64,000 bases of DNA, taken from NCBI GenBank assembly GCA_002324875.1, contig NTJG01000015.1, forward strand, positions 1 through 64,000, in the 5' to 3' direction. Position 1 is the first letter of the stretch; every line of letters begins with the position of its first letter. The translations under genes and the position numbers were made by a program. Below the pieces are notes generated by a model, which did not search any database, was not told the origin of the DNA, and saw only the letters and a program-made list of their open reading frames with translations. Below are positions 14,835-22,414 of the stretch, one piece after another. The stretch comes from Lysobacteraceae bacterium NML93-0793 (GTDB lineage Bacteria > Pseudomonadota > Gammaproteobacteria > Xanthomonadales > Xanthomonadaceae).

Positions 14835-15941
14835 ATGACCCCCTCCGTCACCACCGGCCGCCGCACCGCCACCCGGACTGCGCCCCGGACCGGTCCGGTC
14901 GACGAGGCCCTGCGCGGGGTGCTCGACGCGGTGCCGTTCGCATGTGCGGCCTTCGACCGCCGCAGCGGCGCGCTGGTGTGCGCGAATGCGCGCTTCGGCG
15001 CCGATCTCGGCACCCTGCCCGGTCATGCCCAACGCGATGCGCTGCTGGCCACCCTGCATGGCGAGGCGACCGGCGACGCCCGCGGCGACGAGGTCCGGGC
15101 ACCGGGCAGCGGGCGCTGGTATGCACTGCACTGGCGCGACCTCGACACGAATGGCCGATCGCTCGCCCTGCTCACCGCGGTCGACATCAGCGAGCGCATC
15201 GAGACGCTGGACTCGCACCGCTCGCAGCAGGAGAAGCTGTTGTTCACCTCGCGGATGATGTCGGTCGGGGAGATGGCAGCCACGCTCGCCCACGAACTCA
15301 ACCAGCCGCTGGCGGCGATCGTGAACTACCTCAACGGCAGTCTGCGGCTGGTGGGTCAGGCCGGCGGTCCGGTGCAGGTCGAGCGTGCATTGCAGGCCGC
15401 CCGCACCCAGGCCGAGCACGCGGCGGCGGTGATCGCGCGGGTGCGCGAGTTTGTCCGCGCGCGCGAACCCCGGCGCGATGCCCAGGACCTGCCGCTGATC
15501 GTCGACACCGTGCTCGAACTGCTGCGCCTGGAAGCCGAGCGCCAACAGCTGCGGGTCGAACTGGCCCTCGCCCCGGGGTTGCCGCAGGTCTACGCGGACC
15601 GGGTGATGGTCGAACAGGTGCTGTTGAACCTGGTCAAGAACGCGATCGAAGCCATGCGCGAGGTGCCCGCCGCGCGACGCGGTCTGCGCATCGAGGGCCG
15701 AGTCAATCTCGACGGCGAGGTCGAAGTGCGGGTCTGCGACCGCGGCCCGGGCCTCAGCGAGGCCGAGAGCGCGCAGCTGTTCTCCCCGTTCTACACCACC
15801 AAGTCCGACGGCCTGGGGATCGGCCTGGCGATCTGCCGCTCCATCATCGAGTACCACGAGGGCCGGCTGTTCTTCGAGGCCCGTGACGGTGGCGGCAGCG
15901 TGTTCGGCTTCACCCTGCCGCCCCCCGACAGGAGGATCTGA
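14835..15941 (+). CDS. Soluble PAS-domain sensor histidine kinase
   Basis: 368 residues with no membrane helix. Order: a divergent PAS-like domain (about 24-120), an H-box A-H-E-L-N-Q-P-L-A with the phospho-acceptor His at about 153, then the ATPase domain with N-box N-L-V-K-N-A-I-E-A-M, G1 D-R-G-P-G-L and G2 G-L-G-I-G-L-A-I. The H-box is of the FixL/DctB type. It is first in an operon with its response regulator and sctQRST, so it most likely senses an internal cue and controls secretion. The PAS domain shows no obvious heme-binding signature, so the signal is unknown. Confidence 0.92.
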   Translation: MTPSVTTGRRTATRTAPRTGPVDEALRGVLDAVPFACAAFDRRSGALVCANARFGADLGTLPGHAQRDALLATLHGEATGDARGDEVRAPGSGRWYALHWRDLDTNGRSLALLTAVDISERIETLDSHRSQQEKLLFTSRMMSVGEMAATLAHELNQPLAAIVNYLNGSLRLVGQAGGPVQVERALQAARTQAEHAAAVIARVREFVRAREPRRDAQDLPLIVDTVLELLRLEAERQQLRVELALAPGLPQVYADRVMVEQVLLNLVKNAIEAMREVPAARRGLRIEGRVNLDGEVEVRVCDRGPGLSEAESAQLFSPFYTTKSDGLGIGLAICRSIIEYHEGRLFFEARDGGGSVFGFTLPPPDRRI

Positions 15942-15943
15942 GC

Positions 15944-16543
15944 ATGCCCGGTGCGCCCTGCGTCTATCTGGTCGACGACAACGACGGTTTCCGCGATTCC
16001 ACGGCCTGGCTGCTGGAGACCGCCGGCTTCGAGGTACGCGCGTTCGCTTCCGGCGCGGCGTTTCTCACGGTCTTCGACAGTACCCGCCACGGCGACGACG
16101 AATGCCTGGTGTCCGACATCCGCATGCCGGAGATGAGCGGCCTGCAGTTGCAGGACGAACTGCTGCGTCGCGGCGCCACCCTGCCCCTGGTGTTCGTCAC
16201 CGCGCACGGCGACGTCCCGCTGGCGGTCGAGGCGATGCGCAAGGGCGCGTCGAACTTCCTGGAAAAACCCTTCGGCGACGAGGCGCTGATCGAGGGCATC
16301 CGCACCGCGTTGCGCCGCGAGCGACGTCCGACCGGCTCGCCGCCGGACGCACGGCTGGAGGCCCTGAGTCCGCGCGAGCGTCAGGTGCTCGACCTCGTGG
16401 TCGCCAGCAAGCCCAACAAGATCATTGCCGACATCCTCGGCATCAGTATCAAGACCGTGGAACTGCATCGGGCCAACATGATGGGCAAACTCGGCGTGCG
16501 ATCCCTCCCCGAACTGATGAAGGTGGCGCTTGGACACGGCTGA
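15944..16543 (+). CDS. FixJ/NarL-family response regulator
   Basis: 199 residues. The receiver domain has D-D (11-12), phospho-acceptor Asp at about 58 (L-V-S-D-I-R-M-P-E-M-S-G), the T at F-V-T-A-H-G and K in L-E-K-P-F. The C-terminal LuxR-type helix-turn-helix is L-S-P-R-E-R-Q-V-L-D-L-V...N-K-I-I-A-D-I-L-G-I-S-I-K-T-V-E-L-H-R. It starts 2 bases after the kinase and its end overlaps the sctQ start, so regulator and apparatus are made together. The CTAGG-CGTACCCC sites at 2792 and 4100 are candidate targets. Confidence 0.93.
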   Translation: MPGAPCVYLVDDNDGFRDSTAWLLETAGFEVRAFASGAAFLTVFDSTRHGDDECLVSDIRMPEMSGLQLQDELLRRGATLPLVFVTAHGDVPLAVEAMRKGASNFLEKPFGDEALIEGIRTALRRERRPTGSPPDARLEALSPRERQVLDLVVASKPNKIIADILGISIKTVELHRANMMGKLGVRSLPELMKVALGHG

Positions 16544-17576
16544 CACCCATGCGCACGCGGTGTCGCCACTGCGCGGCCGCATTCCACACCTCGCATCCAC
16601 GCACGCCGCGACGCTGCGCGAGATGCACAGACGGCCGCGACGCTGGGCGAACGCCGGCGACGTCCTGACCCTGCGCGGCGGCTGCGCGCTGGCGCCCGAC
16701 GCACTGTTCGAACTCGACGCCGACGGCGTGCGCCTCGGCGTCCAGTTCATCGCGCCCCCGGCCACGCCCGATGACGACGCGCTGCAGTGGCAGGACCACC
16801 AGGGGCGGGCGCGGGTGCTGGCCTGGAGCCTCGCGCACGAGTCGGCGCTGCTGCGCCTGAGCACGGCGCTCGGTACGTCGCTGGTGCCGGTGACCGACAC
16901 CGACGCGCCCCCCGCCGACGACGCGGCCGTCTGGCTGCTGTTCGAACTCGCGCCGGACGACGACGCCGACCAGGCGCCGGTGCTGCACGGCTCGCTGCGC
17001 GTGCCCTCGTGCTGGATCGACGCCTTTCTTGCGCGCCATCCGGGTGACGGGCCGGCGGTCGATCCCGGCGCCTGGCGTCAGCTTCCCGCGCGGGGCTCGA
17101 TCGCCCTGGCGGCCCCGCCGCTGTCGCGCGGCGAACTGCGCGGCCTGCGCCCCGGCGACGTCATCGTCGTCGGCAGCACGCGCACGCCTCCCGTCCACGT
17201 CGACATCGCCGGGCGACGCTGGCCCGTGCGCGCGTCGGGCGAGGGCTGGCGCGTCGACGGCCCCTCGCATTCCCGCCCCCGTTTCCAGGAGACTGCCCCG
17301 ATGTCCGACACCGACACCCCAGACCAGGCCGGCGCCGATGCGCCGCCCACCGCAGACCCGACCGCCGAACTGCCGGTCGAGGTCGCATTCGAACTGGGCA
17401 CGGTCGAGCTCCGCCTGGGTGACCTCGCCGGCCTGCAGCCCGGCTACGTCTTCGGCCTGCCGGCGCATCTGGAAGGCGCCAACGTGACCATCCGTGCCAA
17501 CGGCCGCGTGGCCGGGCGCGGCGAGCTGGTCGCGGTCGGCGAGACGCTCGGCGTGCGTCTGATCGGCTGGAGCTGA
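16530..17576 (+). CDS. sctQ: T3SS cytoplasmic ring / sorting-platform protein SctQ
   Basis: 348 residues from a TTG at 16530 (AAGGTGG just upstream), overlapping the regulator gene by 14 bases. The N-terminal part is divergent and acidic, a first SpoA-like region lies at about 185-245, and the last 75 residues form a clear SpoA/FliN domain (V-E-L-R-L-G-D-L-A-G-L-Q-P-G-Y-V then V-A-G-R-G-E-L-V-A-V-G). SctQ builds the pods that recruit substrates. An internal ribosome site and ATG at 17301 should give a separate C-terminal product. The start is the least certain point. Confidence 0.88.
   Translation: MDTADTHAHAVSPLRGRIPHLASTHAATLREMHRRPRRWANAGDVLTLRGGCALAPDALFELDADGVRLGVQFIAPPATPDDDALQWQDHQGRARVLAWSLAHESALLRLSTALGTSLVPVTDTDAPPADDAAVWLLFELAPDDDADQAPVLHGSLRVPSCWIDAFLARHPGDGPAVDPGAWRQLPARGSIALAAPPLSRGELRGLRPGDVIVVGSTRTPPVHVDIAGRRWPVRASGEGWRVDGPSHSRPRFQETAPMSDTDTPDQAGADAPPTADPTAELPVEVAFELGTVELRLGDLAGLQPGYVFGLPAHLEGANVTIRANGRVAGRGELVAVGETLGVRLIGWS
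17301..17576 (+). CDS. Internal translation product SctQ-C
   Basis: An in-frame ATG at 17301 is preceded by AGGAG (17287-17291) with 9-base spacing, a better ribosome site than that of full-length sctQ. The product would be 91 residues: a short Asp/Ala/Pro/Thr-rich lead (about 25 residues) and the complete SpoA domain. In YscQ and Spa33 such internal products exist and assemble with the full protein, which is established for those systems. Here the evidence is the sequence signal only. Confidence 0.65.
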   Translation: MSDTDTPDQAGADAPPTADPTAELPVEVAFELGTVELRLGDLAGLQPGYVFGLPAHLEGANVTIRANGRVAGRGELVAVGETLGVRLIGWS

Positions 17577-17579
17577 TCG

Positions 17580-18578
17580 ATGGATTTCAGCACCTTCTCG
17601 CCCGCGCTCGTGCTGGTGACGGTGGTCAGCCTGGCGCTGGCCCCGTTCGTCGCGGTGATGGTGACCTCGTTCACCAAGATCGTCGTGGTGCTGAGCCTGC
17701 TGCGCAACGCGCTGGGCCTGCAACAGGTGCCGCCGAACGTGGTCATCAACGGCCTGGCGATCGTGCTGTCGATCTACGTGATGTACCCGGTGATCCTCGA
17801 CGTCAACGAGGCCGTACAGGCGCGACTCGAAGGCCGCCCGCCGCCGGCGTCGGTGCAGCGGCAGATCGATGCGCGGGCGCAGCAGCAGGCGATCCGCGAA
17901 GGGCGGCCGATCGCGGTGCGGCCCGAGGCGGAAGCGGTGCCGGACGCATCCGCCGGCGACCCGCCACCGACGAGTCCAGCGGCGGTCGACGGGCTGGCCG
18001 CCGAAGCCGAGGCCCGGGCTGCAGGCACCACGCCCGACCCGATGTTCAGCGCGGTGCGCGGCGGATCGAGCAATGATCCGGACCGCGACGCGGACGAAGC
18101 GCCGCTGCCCGCCCTCGCCGAGGAAGTCACCCGGCAGGCGACGCCGGCCGCCGCGCCTGCGTCCGGCGGTGCCTTCGACACCAACCGTCTGCTGACGATG
18201 GTCGATGCCGGCAAGGAACCGCTGCGCACCTTCCTGATCCAGCATTCCAGCGATTCGGAGCGCGCGTTCTTCCTGCGCAGCGTGCAGCGCATGCTGCCGC
18301 CCGAGCGCCGCGCCGAACTCACGCCTGACGACTTCATCGTCATCGTGCCGGCCTTCACCGTCAGCGAGCTCACCGCGGCCTTCCAGATCGGCTTCCTGAT
18401 CTTCCTGCCGTTCCTGATCATCGATCTGGTGGTGGCGAACATCCTGCTCGCGCTCGGCATGATGATGCTCTCGCCGACCACGGTGTCGCTGCCGTTCAAG
18501 CTGTTGCTGTTCGTGCTGATCGACGGCTGGGCCAAGCTCGTGCACGGCCTGGTGCTGACCTACGGGACGGCCACGTAG
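17580..18578 (+). CDS. sctR: T3SS export gate protein SctR with a large periplasmic-loop insertion
   Basis: 332 residues, against about 215-220 usual. Residues 1-85 and 200-332 match the family: F-T-K-I-V-V-V-L-S-L-L-R-N-A-L-G near 31-46, P-P-N-V-V-I-N-G-L, and late F-Q-I-G-F-L-I-F-L-P-F-L-I-I-D-L-V-V-A, M-M-M-L-S-P-T. Between them, about residues 86-200, is an extra stretch rich in Ala, Pro, Asp, Gln and Arg, without hydrophobic helices and so probably disordered, in the loop between the second and third membrane segments. Reading frame is intact throughout. It lies 3 bases after sctQ. Confidence 0.94.
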   Translation: MDFSTFSPALVLVTVVSLALAPFVAVMVTSFTKIVVVLSLLRNALGLQQVPPNVVINGLAIVLSIYVMYPVILDVNEAVQARLEGRPPPASVQRQIDARAQQQAIREGRPIAVRPEAEAVPDASAGDPPPTSPAAVDGLAAEAEARAAGTTPDPMFSAVRGGSSNDPDRDADEAPLPALAEEVTRQATPAAAPASGGAFDTNRLLTMVDAGKEPLRTFLIQHSSDSERAFFLRSVQRMLPPERRAELTPDDFIVIVPAFTVSELTAAFQIGFLIFLPFLIIDLVVANILLALGMMMLSPTTVSLPFKLLLFVLIDGWAKLVHGLVLTYGTAT

Positions 18579-18845
18579 ATGGGCGACGTTCTCGAGTTCA
18601 CCAAGGAAGCGCTGTGGCTGGTGCTGCTGCTGTCGGGGCCGCCGGTCGCGGCGGCGGCGCTGGTCGGCCTGGTCGTCGCGTTCCTGCAGGCGGCGACGCA
18701 GTTGCAGGAGCAGACGTTTCCGTACGCGCTGAAGTTCCTGACGATCGTGATCATGCTGTTCGTCACCGGCTCGCTGATCGGCGGCACGCTGTACGTGTTC
18801 GCCGACCGGATCTTCCTCGACTTCCCCGGTCTGGTCCGGCGCTGA
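18579..18845 (+). CDS. sctS: T3SS export gate protein SctS
   Basis: 88 residues, two membrane helices, the usual size. Marks of the FliQ/SctS family: L-L-S-G-P-P-V, V-G-L-V-V-A-F-L-Q-A-A-T-Q-L-Q-E-Q-T and P-Y-A-L-K-F-L. SctS packs with SctR and SctT as the helical core of the export gate. It starts directly after the sctR stop codon. Confidence 0.95.
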   Translation: MGDVLEFTKEALWLVLLLSGPPVAAAALVGLVVAFLQAATQLQEQTFPYALKFLTIVIMLFVTGSLIGGTLYVFADRIFLDFPGLVRR

Positions 18846-18849
18846 CGCG

Positions 18850-19635
18850 GTGTTCGATTTCGCGCAGAACCCCCTGCTGGCGCTGGCGCTAACGTTGCCG
18901 CGCATCGCCGGCGCGTTCCTGATGTTGCCGCTGCTGACCACCGAGACGGTGCCGGCGATGGTGCGCAACAGCTTCATGGTGAGCCTGGCGATCGTCGCGA
19001 TTCCGATCGCACTCGCCGGTGCACCGCCGATCGAGGCCGCCGGCACCGCGCACTGGTCGGCGATCGTGCTCAAGGAAACCTTCATCGGCATCTCGATCGG
19101 CTTCTGCTACGGCATCGTGTTCTGGGCGATCAGTTCGGCCGGCGTGATCATCGACACCCAGGTGGGCATGTCGATGGCGCAGATCTTCGACCCGGTGCAG
19201 GGCCACCAGACCTCGCTGCACGGCGAGTTCCTGTCCCAGCTGGCGGCGTGGCTGTTCATGGCCAGCGGCGCGTTCCTGGTGTTCCTCGATCTGCTGATGA
19301 CCAGCTACACGGTGTGGCCGGTGATGAGTTTCTTCCCGGACATCCGCATGAGCGGCATGGCGTTGTTCGTCGGGCAGTTCAGTTACCTGATGACGGCGAT
19401 GCTGCTGCTCGCGGCGCCGGCGATGGTGATCCTGCTGGTGATCGACCTCTCCTTCGGCCTGGTCAACCGCTACGCGCCGCAGCTCAACGTGTTCGCGCTG
19501 ACAATGCCGATCAAGGCGTGGCTTGCGACGGCGATCATCCTGCTGATGCTGGGCGTGTTCGTCGAGGTGGTGATGCGGCGGCTGGTCGACAACAGCGGTC
19601 TGGTCAATGCGCTCAAGGAGGCGTTCGGGGGATAG
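18850..19635 (+). CDS. sctT: T3SS export gate protein SctT
   Basis: 261 residues starting at GTG 18850, 4 bases after the sctS stop. It has at least six hydrophobic segments, with family marks R-I-A-G-A-F-L-M-L-P, K-E-T-F-I-G-I-S-I-G-F, D-T-Q-V-G-M-S-M-A-Q-I-F-D-P and N-R-Y-A-P-Q-L-N-V-F. SctT (FliR homologue) caps the export gate and contacts SctU. In most loci sctU follows directly; here a repeat-filled 930-base gap intervenes and sctU is on the other strand. Confidence 0.95.
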   Translation: MFDFAQNPLLALALTLPRIAGAFLMLPLLTTETVPAMVRNSFMVSLAIVAIPIALAGAPPIEAAGTAHWSAIVLKETFIGISIGFCYGIVFWAISSAGVIIDTQVGMSMAQIFDPVQGHQTSLHGEFLSQLAAWLFMASGAFLVFLDLLMTSYTVWPVMSFFPDIRMSGMALFVGQFSYLMTAMLLLAAPAMVILLVIDLSFGLVNRYAPQLNVFALTMPIKAWLATAIILLMLGVFVEVVMRRLVDNSGLVNALKEAFGG

Positions 19636-19813
19636 CGGTTCGCCGCCATGGCGCAGCGCGCACCTCATCCACGCCGGCGGGATCTCCGGCGGCATACCCA
19701 CCGTTCGGCGCGTTCGCTTGAACTCGCTTTGATCCGTTCGTGCTTCGATTCTTCCGCGCGGTCCTGCACAGGTTCTGGGAATGGCCAAGGCCGCGACGAG
19801 TGGCGTCTGTCTC

Positions 19814-19893
19814 GGCTTCTGCTTTGGCTGTGGCTGTGGCTGTCGCTTTGGGCTGTGGCTGTGGCTGTGGCTGTGGCTGTGGCTGTGGCTTTC
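19814..19893. repeat. Hexanucleotide tandem repeat (GGCTGT)n, copy A
   Basis: About nine copies of GGCTGT with a few interruptions, directly left of the long inverted-repeat element. A similar array sits at the same place beside copy B (39199-39300). The 178 bases between sctT and this array hold no gene I can support. Confidence 0.85.
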
Positions 19894-19896
19894 AGC

Positions 19897-20447
19897 GTTT
19901 GACGTTCGAGCCGTAAAGCGAGCCGAGCACCGGAGTCTGACGCGGCCGTAGAGGCGCCCATGTCTGAGCGAAGCGAGTTTGGGCGCCGTGCCGCGTCAGG
20001 CGAGGAGCGCAGGGGACCGATGCGGCTCCATCGCATCGGCGAGTGTCCGGCGATGGGACTTTTTGGTTCCTTTTTGGTCCCTCAAAAAGGAACTCGCACG
20101 CGTAGCGGGCGAAAGCCGTGCACTTGCCTTGCTCGTTCTTCACGAGGCGGCACGCAGTGGCGCGAAGAACAGAGCTTCCGCGCTGTACGCGCGGCTTACT
20201 TTTGTCAAAAGTAAGCACGACAGCGCCGATGCGCTGGCGAACGGCGAAGCCGGCCCGAAGGGCGAGTGCCGGAGGCGCGAGTCAAACCGCCATCGCCGGA
20301 CACGATCCGATGCGATGAAGCCGCATCGGTCCCCTGCGCTTCTCGAACGGCGCAGCACGCAGCCCAAACTCGCTGCGCTCAGACATGGGCTGCTCTTCGG
20401 CCCCGCCGCCCTGCGATGCTCGGCTCGCTTTACGGCTCGAACATCAA
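19897..20447. repeat. Long dispersed inverted-repeat element, copy A
   Basis: The left arm (from GTTTGACGTTCGAGCCG at 19896) pairs with the right arm ending near 20447 over more than 100 bases, including a second block around GCATCGG at 20020-20060 and 20295-20335. Inside are hairpins such as GTTCCTTTTTG...CAAAAAGGAAC (20066-20093) and CTTACTTTTG...AAAAGTAAG. It lies between convergent sctT and sctU. Copy B at 39302-39870 is nearly identical in the left arm and most of the middle. The short open frames inside follow the repeat and are not credible genes. Confidence 0.85.
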
Positions 20448-20502
20448 ATGCCAACGCCAAAGCAAAAAGCAGAAGCAGAAGCAGAAACAAAAGCAGCACG
20501 CG
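20448..20502. repeat. AGAAGC-type simple repeat right of inverted-repeat copy A
   Basis: CAAAGCAAAAAGCAGAAGCAG-like tandem units; in reverse complement they resemble the GGCTTTG/GGCTTCTG units left of the element. The simple repeats on the two sides are therefore themselves inverted relative to each other. Confidence 0.6.
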
Positions 20503-20565
20503 TAACTCTTGCGCGCGACTCCGAACACGCCGCGCGCACGCCACAACGCTCGCAATCCGCTCCCG

Positions 20566-21771
20566 TCAGCGCATCGGATCCCGCGGGTCCTCGAAGCGCT
20601 CGGCGATGGCCGCATCGTCCGTCAACGGCGGCGGCGCCGGCGCGTCGTCGGGCAGGCCGATCTCCGTGCGCATCTCCGGCGGCGGCACGAACTCGGGTGG
20701 CTCGGGCCTGAGCTCGCCCTGGCGCATGCCCTCGGCCCAGTACAGCACCTGGGCCACGGCCTCGAAGAAATCGTGACCGATGTAGTCGTCGATCTCGACC
20801 TTGGCGTTGAGGCCGCGTGCCAGCGGCACGTTCTGCAGGATCGGCACGCCCGATTCCTCGGCCACGCGCTTGATCTCCTCGGCCATGTGGCCCTCGCCCT
20901 TGGCGACCACCAGCGGCAGGTCGTCCACGCCCTGCTCGTACTGCAGCGCGACGGCGATGTGGGTGGGATTGGTCACGACGACGCTCGAACCACGGACGGC
21001 GTTGAGCATGTTCTGTTGCGACCATTCCTGGTGCAACTGCTTGCGGCGCTGCTTGACGTAGGGGTCGCCCTCGTTCTCCTTGACCTCCTGCTTGATGTCG
21101 CGCCGGCTCATGCGCAGCTTCTTGATGTACGAGAATTTCTGGTACGAGGCGTCGAGCGCGGAGACGAAGAAGAACACGAAGATCGTCCAGATGCCGATCC
21201 ACTTGAGCGCATGCCAGATCGCACTGCCGATCGCCGCAGGCTGGGCGAACGGCAGGTGCAGCAGGTTCGGAACCATGCCCCACAGCACGAAGCCGCCGAT
21301 GCCGAGCAGGGCGACGCTCTTGAACACCGACTTCACCAGCTCGATGGCGTTGTCCATCGAGAACATCTTCTTGATGCCGCTCACCGGGTTGAGCTTGGTC
21401 AGATCGGGCGTGACCTTCTTCATCGTCGCCACCGGCCCGACCTGCAGGAACTCGACCAGCAGCGCCAGCAGCACGGCGAGCAGGAGCAGCGGCAGGGTCA
21501 TCGCCAGCAGCGTCTGCACGGCGAGCGGGACGATGGTGCGCAGCGCGATGTCGAAGGGCTGGGTCATCACCACCAGAGCCTGCTCGAACAGCCCGCTGAC
21601 CCGGCGGTACATATCGCCCATCAGCAGCCAGCCGCCCGCCAGCCAGCCCATGATCAGCACGGTGCTCGTGAGCTCCCGGCTCTTGGCGACATTGCCTTCC
21701 TTGCGCGCGTCCTTGAGCTTCTTGCTGGTCGGTTTTTCGGTCTTGTCCGCGCCTTCGTTCTGCTCGGCCAT
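20566..21771 (-). CDS. sctU: T3SS substrate-switch protein SctU
   Basis: 401 residues using ATG 21771 (CGGA 7 bases upstream); ATG 21777 would add two residues. Four membrane helices (about 36-52, 82-108, 151-171, 188-207) are followed by the cytoplasmic domain with the self-cleavage motif N-P-T-H at 268-271 and V-A-L-Q-Y after it. Cleavage there is known to enable the switch from early to late substrates. About 45 extra residues at the C-terminus are Pro/Glu/Asp-rich. It is monocistronic, on the strand opposite to sctQRST. Confidence 0.95.
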   Translation of the reverse strand: MAEQNEGADKTEKPTSKKLKDARKEGNVAKSRELTSTVLIMGWLAGGWLLMGDMYRRVSGLFEQALVVMTQPFDIALRTIVPLAVQTLLAMTLPLLLLAVLLALLVEFLQVGPVATMKKVTPDLTKLNPVSGIKKMFSMDNAIELVKSVFKSVALLGIGGFVLWGMVPNLLHLPFAQPAAIGSAIWHALKWIGIWTIFVFFFVSALDASYQKFSYIKKLRMSRRDIKQEVKENEGDPYVKQRRKQLHQEWSQQNMLNAVRGSSVVVTNPTHIAVALQYEQGVDDLPLVVAKGEGHMAEEIKRVAEESGVPILQNVPLARGLNAKVEIDDYIGHDFFEAVAQVLYWAEGMRQGELRPEPPEFVPPPEMRTEIGLPDDAPAPPPLTDDAAIAERFEDPRDPMR

Positions 21772-21928
21772 CGGCATTTCCGGAGCGTTGCGGGGGTCGG
21801 CGCCGAGGCTAGCATGCAGCCGTTGGCGCTCTGTCGGCACCGCGCGGGCGGACACCGCGCGGGATCGGCACGGACGCGCGGGCCATGCGGGATTCAGCTT
21901 CGCGGGCCATCCGCGGGCGGCGGCGTCC

Positions 21929-21938
21929 ACCCCTAGGG
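21929..21938. promoter_or_regulatory. ACCCCTAGGG, possible CTAGG-type site between sctU and 22029
   Basis: Contains the 8-base palindrome CCCTAGGG (21931-21938). It lies about 160 bases upstream of the sctU ATG and about 90 bases upstream of the divergent 22029 gene. The core is shared with the 2792 and 4100 sites, but flanking bases match poorly, so membership of the same regulon is uncertain. Confidence 0.35.
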
Positions 21939-22028
21939 CCAGCCCGAGATGGCCGCTGGATGTCGCCAGCGTTACAGTCCCGCCATCGCCGCCGATGCGG
22001 CCCGTGTCCAGAGACCCGACGTTCCGCC

Positions 22029-22343
22029 ATGAGCAGCATTTCATCCGACGCCGGCTTCAATGCCGCCAGCCTCGACCGGCTGGGCGGGCAGGTCGCGCTC
22101 GACGATCTGCGGCAGCCGGGTACGGACGGACAGACGCCGGTCGGCGATGCCGCCGACGGCGCGGCACGCGGCCCGGCGGCCGATCCGGGCGAGGATGTCC
22201 TCAACATCGCGGCATGGGACGGTGTGCCGGCCGGGATGCGCCAGTTCGGCGGTGATGTCGCATTCGAGCATCGTCTCGCGGCACTCGATCTGTCGCAGGC
22301 GGCCGACCTCGGCGCGGACGCGATTCTCGACGCGCTGGCCTGA
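22029..22343 (+). CDS. Small acidic hypothetical protein next to sctU
   Basis: 104 residues from ATG 22029. It is soluble, Asp/Ala/Gly-rich, with no signal peptide; the last 25 residues may form an amphipathic helix (F-E-H-R-L-A-A-L-D-L...D-A-I-L-D-A-L). No family recognised. It is divergent from sctU, and the CCCTAGGG palindrome lies in the shared upstream region. A secreted substrate is conceivable. The unusually clean open frame and plausible start support it as a gene. Confidence 0.45.
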   Translation: MSSISSDAGFNAASLDRLGGQVALDDLRQPGTDGQTPVGDAADGAARGPAADPGEDVLNIAAWDGVPAGMRQFGGDVAFEHRLAALDLSQAADLGADAILDALA

Positions 22344-22414
22344 GCGCACCGCCTCTGCACTGACCGGACCACGCCTGTCGGCGCCCGCCGGGGGCAGTGC
22401 GATACTCCGCCGCG

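Noticed and set aside
16449-19091. 880-codon minus-strand open frame across sctQ-sctT
   Set aside because: Shadow of well-supported export-gate genes; composition (His/Arg/Gln-rich) is that of a false frame.
5120-19635. Flagellar export system instead of an injectisome
   Set aside because: SctJ is 260 residues with a lipobox, SctD has an FHA domain, and SctI is present; there are no flagellar rod, hook or filament genes. Only the FliO-like gene is flagellum-like.
19814-19893. Possible CRISPR array or coding repeat
   Set aside because: Units are contiguous hexamers without spacers and no cas gene is near.
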